Part shown: positions 44,593-53,295 of the stretch, in pieces
Layout: each line of letters starts with the position of its first letter
How positions within the stretch are numbered: position 1 is the stretch's first letter
Assembly: GCF_032163395.1 (NCBI RefSeq)
Contig: NZ_CP119968.1
Location: 1,969,501 to 2,033,500 of the forward strand
Length of the DNA stretch: 64,000 nt
Direction: 5' to 3'
Source: Gloeocapsopsis dulcis
Lineage (GTDB): Bacteria > Cyanobacteriota > Cyanobacteriia > Cyanobacteriales > Chroococcidiopsidaceae
The notes under the pieces: generated by a model
Databases searched by the model: none
Told to the model about the DNA's origin: nothing
What the model saw: the letters and a program-made list of their open reading frames with translations, nothing else
Made by a program: the position numbers and the translations under genes

Positions 44593-45347
44593 AGGTTTTC
44601 CTCAGTTCTAATAAACACTGAACCGTAGGTCTGAGAAAAGCGCGCGTCCTCTAAGTCCTGTCTGACCTCTGCGATCGCCTCAATAAGGGCTTGCGAATCA
44701 GCAACTGCACCGAAGACACCACCTTGCATTTTGACCATTTTTAAAGCAGCTAAGTAGTTACCATAATCGGTTGCACCTGTGCAGTCAGACAGTAGCAAAC
44801 ATTCATAACCGCGATCATTTGCATCGCGCATCGTAGTGTGAACGCAGACATCAGTTGTGATTCCGGTGAGAATGATGTTTTGAATACCTTTGCGTTTTAA
44901 AATCAGATCTAAATCGGTTGCGTAGAATGAGCCTTTTCCTGGCTTATCGATAATCACTTCTCCTCGAAGCGGTGCAAGTTCAGGAATGATTTCCCATCCT
45001 GGTTCGCCACGAATGAGAATTTTGCCACAAGGACCAGGATCGCCAATACCAGCACCAATTTGTTGCGATCGCCAGCGTTTATTTTCTGGTAAATCTGATA
45101 AATCTGGTCGATGCCCCTCACGAGTGTGAATGACATAAAAACCTTTTTCCCGTGCAACTTCTAAGACTTGACGAATTGGTTCAATCGGTGCGCGAGTCAA
45201 CGATAAATCGTATCCCATGCGAGCAACATAGCCACCGATACCGCAAAAATCAGTCTGCATATCAATAATCAGCAGTACAGTATTTTCAGGACGCAAATCT
45301 CCATTAAAAGGATATAGATACGGATCAGCTTCAACAAAGTGTCCCAT
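44589..45347 (-). CDS. Isochorismatase-like cysteine hydrolase, biuret-amidohydrolase-like
   Basis: 252 residues. Triad: Asp in [10 protein letters not shown], Lys in D-K-P-G-K-G-S-F-Y, Cys in T-T-D-V-C-V-H-T-T. The patterns [24 protein letters not shown] and [16 protein letters not shown] resemble biuret hydrolases (biuret to allophanate and ammonia). Next to it is a stand-alone allophanate-hydrolase-like domain, which supports a urea-derived nitrogen compound as substrate. This is inference from motif memory and context. Confidence 0.88.
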   Translation of the reverse strand: MGHFVEADPYLYPFNGDLRPENTVLLIIDMQTDFCGIGGYVARMGYDLSLTRAPIEPIRQVLEVAREKGFYVIHTREGHRPDLSDLPENKRWRSQQIGAGIGDPGPCGKILIRGEPGWEIIPELAPLRGEVIIDKPGKGSFYATDLDLILKRKGIQNIILTGITTDVCVHTTMRDANDRGYECLLLSDCTGATDYGNYLAALKMVKMQGGVFGAVADSQALIEAIAEVRQDLEDARFSQTYGSVFIRTEENL

Positions 45348-45457
45348 AGTGATTTTGGATTAGTTACGTAGTAAGAGATAGAACAACAAAGCACAGAACT
45401 TATACAAATCTCTCCAAATTCTTACCTTTGTGTACTTTGTGTTCTTTGTGGTTCGTT

Positions 45458-45835
45458 TCAACTTGTCATATAGTTGCGCCAACCACCCCATTGAGTAATT
45501 TCGCGCTGGTTTTCACATAGGATTGGTTCGGCTAAAACTCCGAGAACTTCTGTGTTGTCTGCGAGGGTGACTTTACCGATGCAGAGTCCAGAGGGTTCTT
45601 GCTGTAAAACTTGTACTAGTCCGGTTGCGGGGATTTGCCAAATTTCGAGGGCGATCGCATTTCCGCCATTGGCGACGCGCAGCATAGCAGGATATTTGTC
45701 GTTGATTGACCAGAGGCGATACACTGGTATGGTTTTGGCTTCGCGGTCAAAAGTAGCGTTGACGGCTAGAAGATTAGGGTTGAGTTCTAAGCCGCGCATT
45801 AATGTGCCGTTGACTGCTAGGAGTAAGTGTTGCAT
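45458..45835 (-). CDS. Stand-alone allophanate-hydrolase C-terminal-like domain
   Basis: 125 residues from the ATG at 45835; the frame open to 45910 includes sequence without homology. L-A-V-N-G-T-L-M-R-G-L-E-L-N, A-K-T-I-P-V-Y-R-L-W-S-I-N-D-K-Y-P-A-M, L-Q-Q-E-P-S-G-L-C-I-G-K-V and E-V-L-G-V-L-A-E match the C-terminal domain of AtzF/allophanate hydrolase (gamma-glutamylcyclotransferase-like fold). In the full enzyme this domain releases CO2 from N-carboxycarbamate; the amidase half is absent here. Placed between the permease and the biuret-hydrolase-like gene. Confidence 0.85.
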   Translation of the reverse strand: MQHLLLAVNGTLMRGLELNPNLLAVNATFDREAKTIPVYRLWSINDKYPAMLRVANGGNAIALEIWQIPATGLVQVLQQEPSGLCIGKVTLADNTEVLGVLAEPILCENQREITQWGGWRNYMTS

Positions 45836-45913
45836 TTTGGAAACGAACCACAAAGGCACAAAGGACACGAAGGAAGAAGCTGATAGAGAGAATATGTCAC
45901 TACTCACCATTAA

Positions 45914-46834
45914 CTACTGCCCTAATGCCCCTGGTGCGCCGTTTAGGGTGCGTTTGGGGGAACAGGTGAAAATCATAATCAGGAGGGTGAGAATGTAGGG
46001 TGAGGCGTTGAAGAGGTAGTAGTAGGAATCAACACCGACGGATTGCAGCGCGGGACCGATCGCTTGTGCACCACCGAAGAGGAGGGAAGCGTATAAACAT
46101 TGCATTGGCCGCCAACGGGCGAAGATCACAAGGGCAACTGCCATTAAGCCTTGACCGCCGGAAATACGTTCGTTCCAACTTCCAGGGTAGTAGAGGGATA
46201 AGTATGCACCGCCGATTCCTGCAAGGAAGCTACCTGCAATAATGCACAGCATTCTGACTTTGAAAATGGAAATACCCATTGCTTTAGCGGCGTCAGGACT
46301 ATCACCAACCGCACGGATGTATAATCCCCAACGTGTTGAACGAAAGAACCATTGCATTAAAGGTGCGATCGCGATTCCTAAAAGAAATAAGGGGCTAATC
46401 TGCAATGCGGATTGGACTTGTGGTAAATTGCTCCAGGTTCCAAATTGCAGTGCAGGAAGTGGTGGTGCTGAAGGTTGAATAAATGGTTTACCGAGAAAGA
46501 AGGCAATACCGCTACCAAAGATAATCATCGCGATACCCACTGCCACATCGTTAACTCTAGGTTGTTGCGATAGCCAACCGTGAATGACACCTAACATCAT
46601 TCCGGCAACTCCCGCCATAATCACTCCCAACCACGGAGAACCTGTGAGATAAGCGATCGCATAAGCACTCATTGCGCCTGTAAGTAGCGTTCCTTCAAGC
46701 CCTAAGTTGATTTTGCCGCTTTTTTCGGTAAGGCATTCGCCTAAACTGACAAAGAGAAATGGTGCGCTACCGCGTAGTGTTCCAGCGGCGATCGCGAGTG
46801 GGACTCCCCACCAGCCTAATGCTTGAGTTTCCAT
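45914..46834 (-). CDS. ABC transporter permease, BMP/nucleoside type (second)
   Basis: 306 residues, about eight to nine transmembrane helices. S-L-G-E-C-L-T-E-K-S-G-K-I-N-L-G-L-E-G-T-L-L-T-G-A near residues 30-55 is the hallmark of the YufQ/NupQ-type branched permease family. R-W-G-L-Y-I-R-A-V-G-D-S-P-D-A-A-K-A-M-G is the coupling segment that contacts the ATPase. It forms the transmembrane path with the permease encoded just upstream. Confidence 0.94.
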   Translation of the reverse strand: METQALGWWGVPLAIAAGTLRGSAPFLFVSLGECLTEKSGKINLGLEGTLLTGAMSAYAIAYLTGSPWLGVIMAGVAGMMLGVIHGWLSQQPRVNDVAVGIAMIIFGSGIAFFLGKPFIQPSAPPLPALQFGTWSNLPQVQSALQISPLFLLGIAIAPLMQWFFRSTRWGLYIRAVGDSPDAAKAMGISIFKVRMLCIIAGSFLAGIGGAYLSLYYPGSWNERISGGQGLMAVALVIFARWRPMQCLYASLLFGGAQAIGPALQSVGVDSYYYLFNASPYILTLLIMIFTCSPKRTLNGAPGALGQ

Positions 46835-46852
46835 TATATTACTTCTCCAACG

Positions 46853-46900
46853 CTACACTGTAACTGCTGACTCCCGACCTCTAACCCCTGACCCCTCCTT
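46853..46900. repeat. Dispersed repeat at the permease 3' end
   Basis: ACTCCCGACCTCTAACCCCT (46869-46888) with ACCCCTCC behind it belongs to the same G/C-strand-biased repeat family as copies at 32.6, 35.4 and 41.95 kb. Here it has become coding. Confidence 0.6.
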
Positions 46901-47932
46901 AAAAAACCTGCCGTAGAGCGATTCGCTAAAGAGAACAACCAAGAACACTAAACCTTGAAAAACAAGAACTGTGGCATCAGGAAGATCGTGCGATCGCTGT
47001 AAGCTTCCTCCACTAGCAAGAATTCCGCCGAGTAAAATTGCAACTAAGGTAGCAGCTAAGGGATTATGTCGGGCGATAAAGGCAACTAAAATGCCGCTAT
47101 AACCGTAATTTGCGTTTAAAGACTCATTGGCACGTCCATGCACTGCTGCAACTTCAACCATACCTGCTAATCCAGCACTGGAACCTGCTAAAAAGCAAAT
47201 CATCATCGTTAGTTTCCCGACAGGAAGTCCAGCAATACGGGCAGCGCGGATATTTCCGCCCGCAACTCGTGCCGCGAAACCAAATGTTGTGCGTTGAATC
47301 AGGAAATAAGCGATCGCACAAGCAATTAGTCCGTAAATTAAACCATAGTGAACGCGAGTTCCAGGGATATCTCCTAACATATTGATCTGTGCGATCGGGT
47401 AACTAGAGGGTTTATTAAGTGAACTGGGATCGCGCATTGGTCCACCGACAAGATGGTTGAGGAGGGCGATCGCAATATAATTCAACAGCAAACTACTAAT
47501 TGTTTCGTTCACACCGCGATAATGCCGTAACGCACCGACAGCCCCAATCCACAATCCACCACAGATAATTCCGGCGATCGCCATAGCAATTTGTACAACA
47601 GTCGGTGGTGCGGTTGATAGTGTTAATCCTGCGGCGACAGCCCCTAAACCACCAACAACGATTGCGCCTTCATTCCCAATAATTATTAATCCTAAACGCG
47701 CAGGAAGTGCGGTACACAATGAACTTAGCATCAAAGGTGCAGCCCGCAGTAAAGTATTCTGAAACGCCCGCCAACTGCCAAATGCTGATCGATAAATTGA
47801 GGCATAAACACCAAAAGGATCAGCACCAGCCAATGCACAAAAAATGCCAAACAGTAACAATGAAAACAGCAACGCAGCTAGCGGTATGCAAATTGCCTCG
47901 ACTGTGCTACGCCAGTTGTGACGGTTAATCAT
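46853..47932 (-). CDS. ABC transporter permease, BMP/nucleoside type (first)
   Basis: 359 residues, nine or so membrane helices. G-N-E-G-A-I-V-V-G-G-L-G-A-V, Y-R-G-V-N-E-T-I-S-S-L-L-L-N-Y-I and G-F-A-A-R-V-A-G-G-N-I-R-A-A-R match the YufP/NupP-type permeases of purine nucleoside importers. The last ~15 residues (E-G-S-G-V-R-G-R-E-S-A-V-T-V) are encoded by a G-rich dispersed repeat (AGGGGTCAGGGGTTAGAGGT on the coding strand), so the natural end of the protein is probably near F-F-K-E. Confidence 0.94.
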   Translation of the reverse strand: MINRHNWRSTVEAICIPLAALLFSLLLFGIFCALAGADPFGVYASIYRSAFGSWRAFQNTLLRAAPLMLSSLCTALPARLGLIIIGNEGAIVVGGLGAVAAGLTLSTAPPTVVQIAMAIAGIICGGLWIGAVGALRHYRGVNETISSLLLNYIAIALLNHLVGGPMRDPSSLNKPSSYPIAQINMLGDIPGTRVHYGLIYGLIACAIAYFLIQRTTFGFAARVAGGNIRAARIAGLPVGKLTMMICFLAGSSAGLAGMVEVAAVHGRANESLNANYGYSGILVAFIARHNPLAATLVAILLGGILASGGSLQRSHDLPDATVLVFQGLVFLVVLFSESLYGRFFKEGSGVRGRESAVTV

Positions 47933-47968
47933 AATTTTGATAATTGATAGCGATTAGCTTTGGTTTAG

Positions 47969-49147
47969 CTAACTACTCACCCTCCCGACAACACCCGTTA
48001 CTAACCAATTCATCTTTTCCAATTCCTGATCTTGTTGCTGGAAATCTTTGCCAGCAGGGAGAACGACTTTTCCGGTGTTATCTCTTATTTCTCCTCGGTA
48101 AACAATCATGCTGCCATCCATAAATTCAGCTTTAGCAGCATCCGCACTTTGCCTAGCATCTGCACTGACAGCATTACCATAAGGCGACAACTTCAAAAAA
48201 CCATCTTGCAAACCACCACGTACTAGATGAGGAATTCCTCCATTCATCAGTGTTTTACCCGCACGAATCATTTCTATATAATTTGTGTAAACTTGCGTCC
48301 AATCCCACTCAGCACCTGTAAGATATCCTTGGGGTGCTAGTTCTGCTTGATTAGCGTGGTAGCCACTACAGAAAATACCGCGCTTCTCTGCGGTTTCCAT
48401 TACGACTTTAGGGCTGTCTACATGGCAAGTAACAACATCAATGCCTTGATCTGCCATACTGTTAGTAGCTTCAGCTTCTCTAACAGGTAATGCCCAGTCT
48501 CCTGTAAAAATAACTTGCGTCGTCATTTCTGGTTTGACACTACGCGCCCCTAAAGTAAAGCTATTAATGTTACGCAAGACTTGGGGTATGGGTTTTGCAG
48601 CAATAAAGCCTAATTTACCTGTCTGCGAAGTGTGTCCGGCAACAACACCAGCGACATACTGCGCTTCATCGATATAACCAAAATAGCTGCCTACATTATT
48701 GGGATGTACGCCTTCTTGGTAAAGTCCACCGCAGTGAAAAAACTGGACTTCAGGATATTCTTGGGCAATTTTGAGAATATGCGGGTCGTAGTAGCCAAAA
48801 GACGTAGGAAACAAAACAGTAACACCGTCTTCCTCAATCATATTCCGCATTGATTCTTCTACTGCGGTTGTTTCAGGAACGTTGGCTTCATCAACAACTT
48901 TGATACCTGGTAATTGAGCAACTCCTGCTGCACCTTCTGCATGAGCCTGATTGTAACCGTAGTCATCTTTCGGACCAACGTAAATAAAGCCAACAACAAG
49001 AGGATTATCTCCGCCACTAGCTGTAGTCGCTTGCGTTTCTGGAGTTGGCGTACATCCAGTTCCTAGTTTGGCAGTCACTCCAAATGCAGTTGTTGCTAAA
49101 AGACCACGAATAACTTGACGACGAGATAAATAGATTCTTTTACTCAC
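47969..49147 (-). CDS. BMP-family substrate-binding lipoprotein
   Basis: 392 residues. The GTG start (49147) has a strong Shine-Dalgarno AAGGAG seven bases ahead. The signal peptide contains twin-arginine-like S-R-R-Q-V-I-R-G-L-L and ends in a lipobox G-T-G-C (Cys near residue 32). The mature protein fits the BMP/PnrA family (G-F-I-Y-V-G-P-K-D-D-Y-G-Y-N-Q-A, F-G-Y-I-D-E-A-Q-Y, G-Y-L-T-G-A-E-W-D-W). BMP proteins bind nucleosides, purines or related heterocycles. It is the first gene of the eight-gene operon. Confidence 0.95.
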   Translation of the reverse strand: MSKRIYLSRRQVIRGLLATTAFGVTAKLGTGCTPTPETQATTASGGDNPLVVGFIYVGPKDDYGYNQAHAEGAAGVAQLPGIKVVDEANVPETTAVEESMRNMIEEDGVTVLFPTSFGYYDPHILKIAQEYPEVQFFHCGGLYQEGVHPNNVGSYFGYIDEAQYVAGVVAGHTSQTGKLGFIAAKPIPQVLRNINSFTLGARSVKPEMTTQVIFTGDWALPVREAEATNSMADQGIDVVTCHVDSPKVVMETAEKRGIFCSGYHANQAELAPQGYLTGAEWDWTQVYTNYIEMIRAGKTLMNGGIPHLVRGGLQDGFLKLSPYGNAVSADARQSADAAKAEFMDGSMIVYRGEIRDNTGKVVLPAGKDFQQQDQELEKMNWLVTGVVGRVSS

Positions 49148-49587
49148 TCTAACTCTCCTTAATGCAAGGATCGCCGCAGAAAATTGCTTTCTTCTTTGTT
49201 AGGAGAGCTTATCAGTATTTATCAGTGAAGGAAATGCAAAAAAGTTCGCTAAAGGTGCGTTGAAAGTGCGAGGAGTGTCGTCCAAGTAACAAAGATTAGG
49301 TTAAGAAAACTCTAAAATTTGCATTGATGAAGTTTCTGCAAGTATTGCCAGGGATAGATGCTAACAATTTATTAAGTGTGAACGAGGCGTAAATTACAAA
49401 ACTATTCACTTAGATACTTCAGCATAGCTAGAAATACTATACCTGCATATTGATGAAACTAAAACTGCATTAAAAATTACATTTGTAAATTATTGAGACT
49501 GATTAAAACAATGGTTGCGACTAATCATAATTCTCCACTCTCCTGTGCACCCCTATATGTAGCAACCTAAGCAAAACGGTACTGGGT
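49148..49587. promoter_or_regulatory. Divergent intergenic region, BMP operon versus NB-ARC gene
   Basis: 440 bases without a gene. The minus side carries the Shine-Dalgarno of the BMP gene (49155-49160). GTTGCGACTAATC at 49513 and TGTAGCAACC at 49557 contain a GTTGC/GCAAC inverted repeat ~45 bases apart. I see no recognisable purine riboswitch or other RNA fold. Confidence 0.5.
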
Positions 49588-52500
49588 ATGAATAGCGAAG
49601 AAGCACTAACGATTGTTGAAAAAGCCTTAGTTGAAGAACCTCTAAGCAAGCTGCAAGCCTCTGTATTTCGCTATGCATGGGAAGAACAGCCGTATCAAGA
49701 AATTGCCAAAGAACTCGGTTATGAAGTTGGTTATCTCAAACAAACAGGTTCTCAGTTATGGCAAGTTCTCAGTCGGGCTTTTGGTGAAAAAGTTTCTAAA
49801 AGCAATGTGCAGTTAGTTCTCAAGCGCAAAGCAAGGGAGTTTGCTGAAGACGATCATTTTTCATCCCAAATCTCAAAATGTGATTGGGGCAATGCACCTG
49901 ATGCATCAGTTTTTTATGGTAGAAATACAGAATTAGCAACACTAGAACAGTGGATTGTAGGCGATCGCTGTCGTTGGGTTGGCTTGTTTGGGATGGGCGG
50001 AATTGGCAAAACCTGTTTATCCGTCAAGCTGGCAAAGCAAATCCAACATCATTTTGATTTCATTATCTGGCGAAGTCTGCGGAATGCACCACCAATTTTA
50101 GATTTATTAGGAGATTTAATTCAATTTCTGTCGCAACAAAACGAATTCATCCCAAATACTCTGGATCGCTGCATTTTACGCTTACTGCACTACTTACGTT
50201 TGCATCGCTGTTTACTAATTCTTGATAACGGCGAGACAGTGATGCGATTGCATTCGAGTGATGATTACAATCAGTTATTCAAAAGTATTGCCCAAACCAA
50301 TCACCAAAGTGTATTAGTACTAACAAGCCGCGAACAGCCAAGAGGAATGGCGGCAGAAGAAGGGACATTACCGGTGCGATCGCTGCGTCTTTCTGGCTTA
50401 AATGAAAGTGCTATTCAAAAGCTTTTTCATGCCAAGGGAGATTTTACAGCTTCAACCATAGAATGGAAACTGTTAGTTGAACACTACGCAGGCAACCCAC
50501 TTGCTTTAAAGATTGTTGCTGCAGGAATTCAGAAATTTTTTGATGGCAATATTCGTAACTTTCTTGAGTTTTTACCCCAAGGTACCGTTATTTTTGGTGA
50601 TATCCGAGATCTATTAGCAAGTCAAGTTGATCGCCTATCAGACATAGAACAGCAAGTAATGTACTGGTTAGCGATTAATCGAGAACCTGTCACTTTATCA
50701 GAACTACGCGCCGATTTTTTACACATAGCCGTAGGAGATTTATTTGATGCTGTCAATTCTTTAGAAACTAAGTGTCTCATCAATAAGGTTACGCATACAT
50801 TCATAGAAAAGTCTTGTGTTTTTACACTGCAACCTGTAGTCATGGAGTACATGACCGACAGATTAATTCAACAAATTACTAGAGAAGTTACAACCAGAGA
50901 TCTTCGCGTTTTCAAAACTCATGCACTGATTAAAGCTACAGCAAAAGACTATATTCGCGAAACTCAAAATCGTCTGATTCTACAACCGATAGCTAATAAA
51001 TTACGTAATAATTTACAAGAATTAGAAGCAAGTTTTAATCAGATTCTCTGCGAACTTCGAGGAACTCTACAAGAAACCGGATATGCGGGTGGTAATATCA
51101 TTAATTTACTTTGTCATCTGCAAACAGATCTCAGCGGTTGGGATTTTTCTCATGTGAATATTTGGCAAGCATATCTCTGCCGAGTCAATTTGCATCGTGT
51201 AAATTTTGCAGGTGCGAATCTAGCAAAATCAATTTTTACTGATACCTTTAGTCAAGTTCTGTCTGTAGCTTTTAGTCCTGATGGTAAGTTGTTAGCAACG
51301 AGCGATGTGAATCATGAAATTCATGTCTGGCAAGTTGCTGATGGTAAACAAGTATTGACGTGTAAAGTTGATGCAGGTTGGGTATGGTGTGTAGCGTTTA
51401 GTCCGAACGGTCGCATCTTAGCTAGTAGCGCTAATTGCACAGTAAATCTGTGGGATATCCAAACAGGAGAATGTATTCAAACATTTCAGGGATATACTGA
51501 CCGAGTATTTTCTGTAGCTTTTAGTCCCGATGGTCGTTTGCTTGCGAGTGGTAGTGAAGATCATTTAGTACGAGTTTGGAATATTAAAACTGGTGAATTG
51601 TTGCATACTTTCACAGGACATACAGATGAAGTGCGTTCGGTTGCTTTTGCACCACAACATTATGCACACAGTCGTCACGGAATGTTGTTAGCTAGCGGTA
51701 GTTTTGATGGTACTGTGCGTGTTTGGAATCTTGATACAAGCGAGTTGCAAATTGCAGAACATCAACAAAAGGTGTGGTGTGTCGCGTTTAGTCCTGATGG
51801 TCGCATTTTAGCAAGTGGAAGTAGCGATCGCACAATTAAACTTTGGGATATCAGTACCGGAAAAAGTATTAAAACCTTGACAGGTCATTCGCAGCAAATT
51901 CGCACTGTTGCGTTTAGCAGTGATGGACAAATGCTCGCTAGTGGAAGTGACGATCAATCAGTACGCTTATGGAATTATCATACAGGTGAAGTCTTACGTG
52001 TTCTTCAAGGACATACGAGTTGGATATCAGCAGTTGCCTTTAGTCCTAATACCCAGATATTAGCTAGCAGTGGTGAAGATCGATCAGTGCGTTTATGGGA
52101 TAGCGGGACTAATTTTTGTCTAAAGACTTTACAAGGACATAGTAATGGTGTTTGGTGCGTCACTTTTAGCCCTGATGGAACTCAGCTTGCGAGTGGAACT
52201 CAGGATCGTTTAATCCGCTTCTGGAACACAACCACAGGCACGCATTTAGGTAGCTTACAAGGACACACTAGCTGGATTTGGTCGGTTGCTTTCCATCCTG
52301 ATGGAAATGTCTTAGCAAGTGGCAGTGAAGACCGCACAATTAGATTATGGAACGTTCATACAGGACAACATTTAAAAACGCTAACAGGACACACTGATGC
52401 GGTGTTTGCCGTTATCTTTAGTCATGATGGTAAACTGTTTAGTGGCAGTCTAGACGGTACAATCAAAATCTGGGACATATCCCAAGGAATATGTCAGCAT

Positions 52501-53166
52501 TTGCAAGGACACCGAGGTGGAGTTTGGTCAATTGCCTTGAGTAGTGACGGAACAATTCTTGCAAGTGGTAGCCAAGACCAAACAATCAAAATTTGGGATA
52601 TCAAAACAGGTTACTGTATTAAAACTTTAGTTGGACATACTAGTTGGATTCGTTCGTGTGCAATTAGTCCAGATCAACAATATCTTATCAGTGGTAGTGC
52701 TGATGGAGTTGTTAAAGTTTGGCAAATTGAAACAGGAGAATGTATCCAAATACAAGCACATAATGGTCCAGTACTATCAATTGTCTTTGATCCAAATGGA
52801 GAAAACTTTGCCACTTGTGGCACTGATACAACTATAAAACTTTGGCAATTAAAGATATTATGGAGGCATCCTGCCTGTGGTTGTACAACAATTTCTTGCT
52901 CAAAGACACTCCAAGGACACAGTAAATGGGTAAGGTTCCTAGCTTATAACTCAGATGGACTTCTTGCCAGTTGTAGTCAAGATGAAACAATTAAACTTTG
53001 GAATTTTAATAGCGATCGCAATATCAGCTACAAAACACTACAAGTTCCTAGACCATACGAAAAAATGGATATTACTGATGCTAAAGGCTTGACAAAAGCA
53101 ACTATTAATACCCTTAAAACACTAGGTGCTTTTGATTCAAATATTGCAATAAAATCTATAGATTAA
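49588..53166 (+). CDS. STAND NTPase: N-terminal helical domain, NB-ARC, pentapeptides, 14 WD40 repeats
   Basis: 1192 residues. The first ~85 residues (S-K-L-Q-A-S-V-F-R-Y-A-W-E-E-Q-P-Y-Q-E-I-A-K-E-L-G-Y) look like the vMAP-type N-terminal helix-turn-helix common in cyanobacterial STAND proteins. NB-ARC follows (115-430): P-loop G-M-G-G-I-G-K-T near 135-142, L-L-I-L-D-N-G-E (Walker B), G-N-P-L-A-L (GxP). A short pentapeptide linker (~515-550) leads to 14 WD40 repeats (552-1155), enough for two seven-bladed propellers. Repeats 4 and 13 carry insertions. Such proteins are proposed regulatory or defence switches, activated by ligand binding to the propeller. No effector gene is adjacent. Confidence 0.94.
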   Translation: MNSEEALTIVEKALVEEPLSKLQASVFRYAWEEQPYQEIAKELGYEVGYLKQTGSQLWQVLSRAFGEKVSKSNVQLVLKRKAREFAEDDHFSSQISKCDWGNAPDASVFYGRNTELATLEQWIVGDRCRWVGLFGMGGIGKTCLSVKLAKQIQHHFDFIIWRSLRNAPPILDLLGDLIQFLSQQNEFIPNTLDRCILRLLHYLRLHRCLLILDNGETVMRLHSSDDYNQLFKSIAQTNHQSVLVLTSREQPRGMAAEEGTLPVRSLRLSGLNESAIQKLFHAKGDFTASTIEWKLLVEHYAGNPLALKIVAAGIQKFFDGNIRNFLEFLPQGTVIFGDIRDLLASQVDRLSDIEQQVMYWLAINREPVTLSELRADFLHIAVGDLFDAVNSLETKCLINKVTHTFIEKSCVFTLQPVVMEYMTDRLIQQITREVTTRDLRVFKTHALIKATAKDYIRETQNRLILQPIANKLRNNLQELEASFNQILCELRGTLQETGYAGGNIINLLCHLQTDLSGWDFSHVNIWQAYLCRVNLHRVNFAGANLAKSIFTDTFSQVLSVAFSPDGKLLATSDVNHEIHVWQVADGKQVLTCKVDAGWVWCVAFSPNGRILASSANCTVNLWDIQTGECIQTFQGYTDRVFSVAFSPDGRLLASGSEDHLVRVWNIKTGELLHTFTGHTDEVRSVAFAPQHYAHSRHGMLLASGSFDGTVRVWNLDTSELQIAEHQQKVWCVAFSPDGRILASGSSDRTIKLWDISTGKSIKTLTGHSQQIRTVAFSSDGQMLASGSDDQSVRLWNYHTGEVLRVLQGHTSWISAVAFSPNTQILASSGEDRSVRLWDSGTNFCLKTLQGHSNGVWCVTFSPDGTQLASGTQDRLIRFWNTTTGTHLGSLQGHTSWIWSVAFHPDGNVLASGSEDRTIRLWNVHTGQHLKTLTGHTDAVFAVIFSHDGKLFSGSLDGTIKIWDISQGICQHLQGHRGGVWSIALSSDGTILASGSQDQTIKIWDIKTGYCIKTLVGHTSWIRSCAISPDQQYLISGSADGVVKVWQIETGECIQIQAHNGPVLSIVFDPNGENFATCGTDTTIKLWQLKILWRHPACGCTTISCSKTLQGHSKWVRFLAYNSDGLLASCSQDETIKLWNFNSDRNISYKTLQVPRPYEKMDITDAKGLTKATINTLKTLGAFDSNIAIKSID
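51243..53022 (+). repeat. WD40 repeat-coding region (14 units)
   Basis: Units of ~42 codons with V-A-F-S-P-D-G, L-A-S-G-S-x-D and (I/V)-(K/R)-(L/V)-W-(D/N). DNA-level similarity between units is high (for example GGACATACTAGTTGGAT-like stretches recur), which could allow recombination-driven change in unit number. Confidence 0.85.
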
Positions 53167-53295
53167 TATATTAAAAATGGTAGTTGTAGACAGGTAAGGA
53201 TGCATTGTAATGGTGAACAAAGTACCAAACTGCACTAATATGATTCTCTTACAAACAGTATTGCATTACCAATTAAACTATTAGTAACATACCAC

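Noticed and set aside
49148-49587. Possible purine riboswitch upstream of the BMP operon
   Set aside because: I could not find the conserved three-way junction core or an expression-platform hairpin.
51243-53022. Tandem DNA repeats that might suggest a CRISPR-like array
   Set aside because: Units are ~126 bases, in frame and encode WD40 repeats; no spacer pattern.
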